From positions 1 to 19,475 of the forward strand of contig JAOXYB010015598.1 in NCBI GenBank assembly GCA_028565635.1: DNA of 19,475 bases, read 5' to 3'. Of the stretch, positions 18,201 through 19,475 are shown one piece after another. The notes below the pieces were generated by a model, which was given only the letters and a program-made list of their open reading frames with translations, was not told where the DNA came from and did no database searches. Every line of letters starts with the position of its first letter. The stretch's first letter is position 1. Origin of the DNA: Phoronis ovalis. Lineage: Eukaryota > Phoronida > Phoronidae. The position numbers were made by a program, and so were the translations under genes.

Positions 18201-18750
18201 GATTCACCCCCATGACGTGTAAGCCTCACGACGTAACCTTGAAGACTGTTGCTACCTACAAATTTAAAGAAAAACTTCAATCTGTTTTAAAAACAAGAAA
18301 CATCAATTGTACCCAATCTAATTTCAGTTTCTGAATTAATGTCACCATGAATTCTTGAGACAAAATCATTTTCAATTAAATTATTTTAGCTACAGTTTTT
18401 CTTAATACCCAATATATACATATGTTTCCAAAACCAGGCTTTCGATGAAATATGTGAGTCAGTGCAATATTCTATATTGTAAATTGGGTATTAAGTGAAA
18501 AAAATATTGTCTCGGTAATTTTGATGTAATTATTGATCGTGCATGAGTCTTGGTTACTAGTGACATCTAGAGCAGGTGTATTATATCATTCTATAATACA
18601 CAGGAACGTACACATATGTCCTCTACCGCAAGTACTTACCAAGGTCTATAGGTGGCAGCCAGGATATTTTAAACCTATTGGACATAACCTCAATCTTTTG
18701 TACCCTAACAGGGTTGGTCCCTTGAAAACCATTTTGCAAAAGTTCTTCAG
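7649..18750 (-). CDS. interleukin-17-receptor-like protein (SEFIR receptor), 3' nine coding exons; 5' exons outside window
   Basis: Nine exons join in one frame of 871 residues plus stop: 18750-18640, 18255-18155, 16987-16870, 15403-15162, 14040-13959, 13750-13592, 10514-10395, 9678-9628 and 9282-7649. All eight introns are GT...AG and every phase matches. Fragment residues 1-110 and 111-217 resemble the two fibronectin-III-like ectodomain modules of IL-17 receptors. Residues 218-271 are a Thr/Ser/Pro stalk, 275-299 a transmembrane helix followed by CCYRRRK, about 336-485 a SEFIR domain, and 486-871 a low-complexity tail. SEFIR landmarks seen are LVLLLYAED, AEFVIFICSAKS, KYLAVYFE and KYSLMEDMLKLY. 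In known receptors SEFIR recruits the adaptor Act1, leading to TRAF/NF-kB signalling. The ectodomain-TM-SEFIR order makes family membership firm. Which paralogue (IL17RD-like or a lineage-specific one) cannot be decided here. The signal peptide is missing because the gene continues past the right edge. Confidence 0.88.
9283..9627 (-). other. intron between juxtamembrane and SEFIR exons
   Basis: 345-base phase-1 intron, GTAATT...TTTTAG on the minus strand. AT-rich; nothing else recognised. Confidence 0.7.
9628..9678 (-). CDS. IL-17R-like gene, 51-base juxtamembrane exon
   Basis: Acceptor TTTGTTACAG, donor ACAG|GTAATT. It adds 17 residues in frame: G/FRTPSEIEFADPENRT (311-327) with the first base of V328. 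It links the basic stop-transfer segment to SEFIR and is acidic and hydrophilic. It is too short to be found as an open frame on its own. Its support is the exact phase match on both sides (phase 1 in, phase 1 out) and the absence of stops. It could be skipped without a frameshift. Confidence 0.75.
9679..10394 (-). other. intron between TM and juxtamembrane exons
   Basis: 716-base phase-1 intron, GTATAA...GTTACAG on the minus strand. It contains AT dinucleotide runs near 9765 but no element or exon that I can support. Confidence 0.65.
10395..10514 (-). CDS. IL-17R-like gene, transmembrane exon
   Basis: 120-base exon, acceptor CCATTTTTCAG, donor CCCAG|GTATAA. It encodes residues 272-310: PDTIIIAASVGSLVGILAVV, then LAAVLYFCCY and RRRKYNLYP. 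A clean 25-residue hydrophobic helix with small-residue spacing is followed by two cysteines (299-300, possible palmitoylation) and a basic stop-transfer cluster, which gives a type I orientation with SEFIR in the cytoplasm. Both flanking introns are phase 1, so the exon is symmetrical. Confidence 0.88.
10641..10929. repeat. C-rich dispersed repeat with short inverted ends
   Basis: The left end GGGCTGGTCAAAAATTACC is followed by internal runs CAGGGGGGGTTGG, CAACCCCCCCTCAAGG and CAACCCCCCCTTAAGC that mark it off from the AT-rich intron. At 10919-10929, TTTTTTGACCA is the inverse of the left-hand TGGTCAAAAA, suggesting short terminal inverted repeats and an element of about 290 bp. Repeats of the style 'ggctggtca...ccccccc' occur in other invertebrate genomes in my experience. 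No target-site duplication was identified. Confidence 0.45.
11957..12799. mobile_element. non-autonomous Tc1/mariner-like element, TA-flanked
   Basis: The left end CAGTAATTTCCGAGTTACGC and the inverted right end (read on the minus strand CAGTAGGTTTCCGAGTTATG) share CAGTA-TTTCCGAGTTAYGCTCTC. Weaker similarity continues about 55 bases inward (AATRCTRGTTTGTGA on both sides). Both ends abut TA (11955-11956 and 12800-12801), the target-site duplication of Tc1/mariner elements. The 843-bp body has no frame long enough for a transposase, so this is a deletion derivative or MITE. It sits in the intron between the stalk and TM exons of the receptor gene. Confidence 0.7.
13502..13517. repeat. (CA)8 microsatellite
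   Basis: Eight perfect CA dinucleotides in the intron, about 75 bases beyond the donor of the stalk exon. Likely length-variable between individuals. Confidence 0.9.
13592..13750 (-). CDS. IL-17R-like gene, Thr/Ser/Pro-rich stalk exon
   Basis: 159-base exon, acceptor AACTATTTCAG, donor TTCAG|GTACTT. It encodes residues 219-270, beginning PTTPAPQTTPSILTTQPV and consisting almost entirely of Thr, Ser, Pro and Val. This is a mucin-like stalk expected to be heavily O-glycosylated and extended, holding the ectodomain away from the membrane. The exon is symmetrical (phase 1-1), so it could be skipped in frame. The DNA has many ACT/ACC/AGT-type repeats and could change length by slippage. I do not recall such a stalk as a standard feature of vertebrate IL-17 receptors. 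Confidence 0.85.
13751..13958 (-). other. 208-base intron before the stalk exon
   Basis: Phase-1 intron, GTACTT...TATTTCAG on the minus strand. No additional feature seen. Confidence 0.7.
13959..14040 (-). CDS. IL-17R-like gene, end of second ectodomain module
   Basis: 82-base exon, acceptor TTCGTTTTGTAG, donor ACCAG|GTACTT. It encodes residues 191-217: VQPYEGDCYATPGGECEASA then SLSFDIP. Two cysteines (198 and 206) are close enough to form a local disulfide. VQPYEGDC continues the last strand of the fibronectin-III-like module begun in the previous exon (YKVVV/VQPY). Entry phase 0, exit phase 1, both matching the neighbours. Confidence 0.85.
14041..15161 (-). other. 1.1-kb intron within the second ectodomain module
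   Basis: Phase-0 intron, GTGAGT...TTTTGTAG on the minus strand. AT-rich with homopolymer T/A runs near 14515-14640. No element or exon could be supported. Confidence 0.65.
15162..15403 (-). CDS. IL-17R-like gene, main part of second ectodomain module
   Basis: 242-base exon encoding residues 111-190: NALGWNTTVSVYKQLDDIPR then RVGVIFQKAPFPVKHYEVYI. Alternating hydrophobic strands and the W...V...V.F..AP....Y.V pattern are those of the membrane-proximal fibronectin-III-like module of IL-17 receptors. NTT (116) and NKT (180) are N-glycosylation sequons. C161 and C174 may pair. A second AG lies 16 bases upstream (GATTGCAG|TCATTT), but only the acceptor GATATGTTTGCAG gives the phase needed by the preceding exon, so that one was chosen. 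The donor is GTGGTG|GTGAGT. Confidence 0.87.
15811..16042 (+). pseudogene. LINE (non-LTR retrotransposon) ORF2 C-terminal fragment, frameshifted
   Basis: The plus-strand frame at 15811 reads RRIRWLDHVFRI, the well-known post-reverse-transcriptase R-x-x-W-x-x-H-V-x-R motif. After a frameshift around 15850-15866 a second frame reads RRTVTTNLRKLGLTWSQAKK and then KDHDRWRISVVALYVPQGMK to about 16042. This is the typical C-terminus of invertebrate LINE ORF2 proteins. The endonuclease and reverse transcriptase proper are absent, as expected for a 5'-truncated dead copy. It lies antisense to the receptor gene in an intron. The exact clade was not assigned. Confidence 0.8.
16043..16235. repeat. G-rich dispersed repeat joined to the LINE tail
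   Basis: Starting GTCATACCTGTCAAGTTCCA and passing through CATGGGGAGTGGATGCGGGG, GGGTGTCACCCCCC and CTGGGGGAGTGTGAGGG, this stretch differs sharply in composition from the AT-rich intron and reads straight on from the LINE fragment, replacing its expected stop and 3' UTR. It is either the unusual 3' end of that LINE copy or a second repeat into which it is fused. The right edge is uncertain. Confidence 0.4.
16327..16337 (+). repeat. poly(C)11 tract
   Basis: Eleven consecutive C residues in an otherwise AT-rich intron. This is a likely site of length error or polymorphism. Confidence 0.85.
16870..16987 (-). CDS. IL-17R-like gene, end of first ectodomain module
   Basis: 118-base exon, acceptor TTCTTTTACAG, donor AACG|GTAATT. 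It encodes residues 71-109: FEFQSNCLTAKPSKPYTLQL then GTFPHKSVQEFSINTGTFN. The pattern F.F...C......P..YTLQL is the C-terminal half of the membrane-distal IL-17R ectodomain module, with C77 a probable partner of C57 in the preceding exon. Phase 0 in, phase 1 out. Confidence 0.85.
16988..18154 (-). other. 1.2-kb intron containing a hairpin MITE
   Basis: Phase-0 intron, GTAATT...TTTTACAG on the minus strand. About a third of it is the 405-bp element at 17591-17995. A 10-bp inverted pair, GTTCCCCTCA at 17031-17040 and TGAGGGGAAC at 17105-17114, forms a stem with a 64-base loop close to the acceptor side. Nothing else was recognised. Confidence 0.7.
17591..17995. mobile_element. hairpin MITE with TIRs over 100 bp, TA-flanked
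   Basis: The left arm (17591-17693) and the right arm (17876-17995) are inverted copies. The outer end is TTGGTCCAAACACTTT against TTGGTTCTAACACTTT. CAAAAACTATCGTCTT is identical in both arms, and the inner part ATGGTCTTAGTTYGTTATTA plus TCAA differs at one base. The middle of the arms is more diverged, with small indels. A TA dinucleotide flanks each end (17589-17590 and 17996-17997), fitting insertion of the Tc1/mariner type. The 182-bp centre has no coding frame. The ends do not resemble the mariner-like element at 11957, so this is a different family. Confidence 0.72.
18155..18255 (-). CDS. IL-17R-like gene, core of first ectodomain module
   Basis: 101-base exon, acceptor AAATTTGTAG, donor CATTG|GTAATT. 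It encodes residues 38-70: SNSLQGYVVRLTRHGGESQC then RIFNFTGSQINSL. Only one of the three frames is open. GYVVRL followed by ESQCRIFNFT fits the IL-17R module in which a strand is followed by a conserved Cys and F-N/D-F. NFT (61) is an N-glycosylation sequon. Confidence 0.83.
18256..18639 (-). other. 384-base intron with a short inverted repeat
   Basis: Phase-1 intron, GTAAGT...TTTGTAG on the minus strand. CTTAATACCCAA at 18401-18412 and its exact reverse complement TTGGGTATTAAG at 18484-18495 enclose a 71-base loop. This could be a tiny MITE or a chance hairpin. Confidence 0.65.
18401..18495. repeat. 12-bp perfect inverted repeat, hairpin or mini-MITE
   Basis: Arms CTTAATACCCAA and TTGGGTATTAAG are exact inverse copies, and each has a T-rich (or A-rich) stretch just outside. 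Total 95 bp. No target-site duplication was identified, so mobility is only a possibility. Confidence 0.4.
18640..18750 (-). CDS. IL-17R-like gene, start of first ectodomain module (first exon in window)
   Basis: 111-base exon, acceptor TTCTTTATTTCAG, donor CTTG|GTAAGT. It encodes residues 1-36 of the fragment: EELLQNGFQGTNPVRVQKIE then VMSNRFKISWLPPIDL. The V.KIEV....KISWLPP pattern is an opening fibronectin-III strand pair, as in IL-17R ectodomains. The exon starts in phase 1, so at least one more coding exon, with the signal peptide, must lie upstream beyond position 19475. Confidence 0.83.
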
Positions 18751-18752
18751 CT

Positions 18753-19475
18753 GAAATAAAGAAATAATTATGTCACAAACCTGACTGAGAAATCAAAAAC
18801 CAAATAATCAATGTTGTACAAATTAAAATAAAAGCTCAGGAGATTTCATAAAAAAATATGATCTGTCAGTGTGCCATATATGCCAACATGCCATATGTGC
18901 CAAGAAGCGGACGAGTATGATAACTGTTAACTATGGAGATATTATTATGGGTTCCATCCAACCACAAGTTGGAATCCATATACTAGTTGTTTTATCGGTT
19001 TTCCAATTCACAGTTCAGTGCCAGCAATGCTTTAAGGATTTCCCGGTTCGATCCTACTATTAACATCTATACATCGCATCAAGTAATGGTGCCACACAGT
19101 GGTGCCACCAACTTACAAAATGGCTGCCAAAAATTTATGTTGGAAGTCAACAACACTACTACTCATTCTACTTATTGTGTGATTTTTCACAGAATCCTTT
19201 GAATTTGACTATAATTTTCTCTAATTTTCATAACCAGTAAGAAGAGATATAGACAAGTCAAAAGGGCACATTTTTGGAAGAGTGCAGCATGCATGGTAAT
19301 AATCCTACATACCATATTGGAAATGATCAAAAATTTGATTCTGGATTATTCATTCTCTAGTTATATCGCAGTGTTATGTTAAGAAGTTTCACAAATTCTT
19401 AACAAGAGGTCTGCGGGTGCAGACAGATGCCCATCATATGATGTAGTTTCTGTAGTTGTAAAGCCATCTTTGTAT
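18753..19475 (-). other. partial intron upstream of the first visible receptor exon
   Basis: AT-rich sequence without a convincing coding exon on either strand. One GTAAGT-like donor on the minus strand (around 19110) follows sequence that does not read as coding. Local short repeats (TGCCATAT twice near 18881-18897; GGTGCCAC twice near 19088-19107) are noted but not interpreted. It is most simply part of a long intron of the receptor gene. Confidence 0.55.

Noticed and set aside
19041-19056. GGTTCGATCC, resembling a tRNA B box (possible tRNA or tRNA-derived SINE)
   Set aside because: The neighbouring bases do not pair as a T-stem, and no A box or cloverleaf was found at the right distance.

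Overview
This is eukaryotic DNA, most likely from an invertebrate animal. Coding sequence comes as short exons bounded by GT...AG introns whose phases fit together, the intervening DNA is long and AT-rich, and there are several transposon relics. One gene belongs to an animal receptor family, the interleukin-17 receptors with an intracellular SEFIR domain. The phylum cannot be fixed from the sequence. There are no bacterial operons, RNA operons or CRISPR arrays.

Layout. (1) Positions 1-1899 hold no recognised gene. They contain a fragment of a dispersed repeat beginning CAGGGGCGTAGCTAG, a loose array of CCATGGTAAAAA-like motifs, a 32-bp tandem repeat and a 36-bp tandem duplication. (2) Positions 1900-4544 (+ strand) are a small three-exon gene for a predicted 110-residue protein. 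It has 17 cysteines in residues 6-51 and a C-terminal PPSY motif. I do not recognise the family. Its first intron carries a 490-bp element with long terminal inverted repeats and a 10-bp target-site duplication. (3) Positions 4545-7648 are the AT-rich space between two convergent genes and probably contain both 3' UTRs. (4) Positions 7649-18750 (- strand) hold the last nine coding exons of an IL-17-receptor-like gene. The joined exons give 871 residues in one open frame: two IL-17R-type ectodomain modules, a Thr/Ser/Pro-rich stalk, a transmembrane segment, a SEFIR domain and a tail of about 385 residues. The exons for the signal peptide and the N-terminus lie beyond the right end of the window. 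(5) The introns of this gene contain an 843-bp TA-flanked mariner-like element without a transposase, a 405-bp TA-flanked hairpin MITE, a frameshifted LINE reverse-transcriptase tail joined to another repeat, and smaller inverted repeats.

In IL-17 receptors the SEFIR domain binds SEFIR adaptors such as Act1 after ligand binding, so the minus-strand gene is probably a cell-surface immune or developmental signalling receptor. Nothing in the sequence links the small cysteine-rich gene to it functionally; the two are only convergent neighbours. The stalk, transmembrane and juxtamembrane exons are all symmetrical phase-1 exons. Each could be skipped without breaking the frame, and loss of the transmembrane exon would predict a soluble receptor form.
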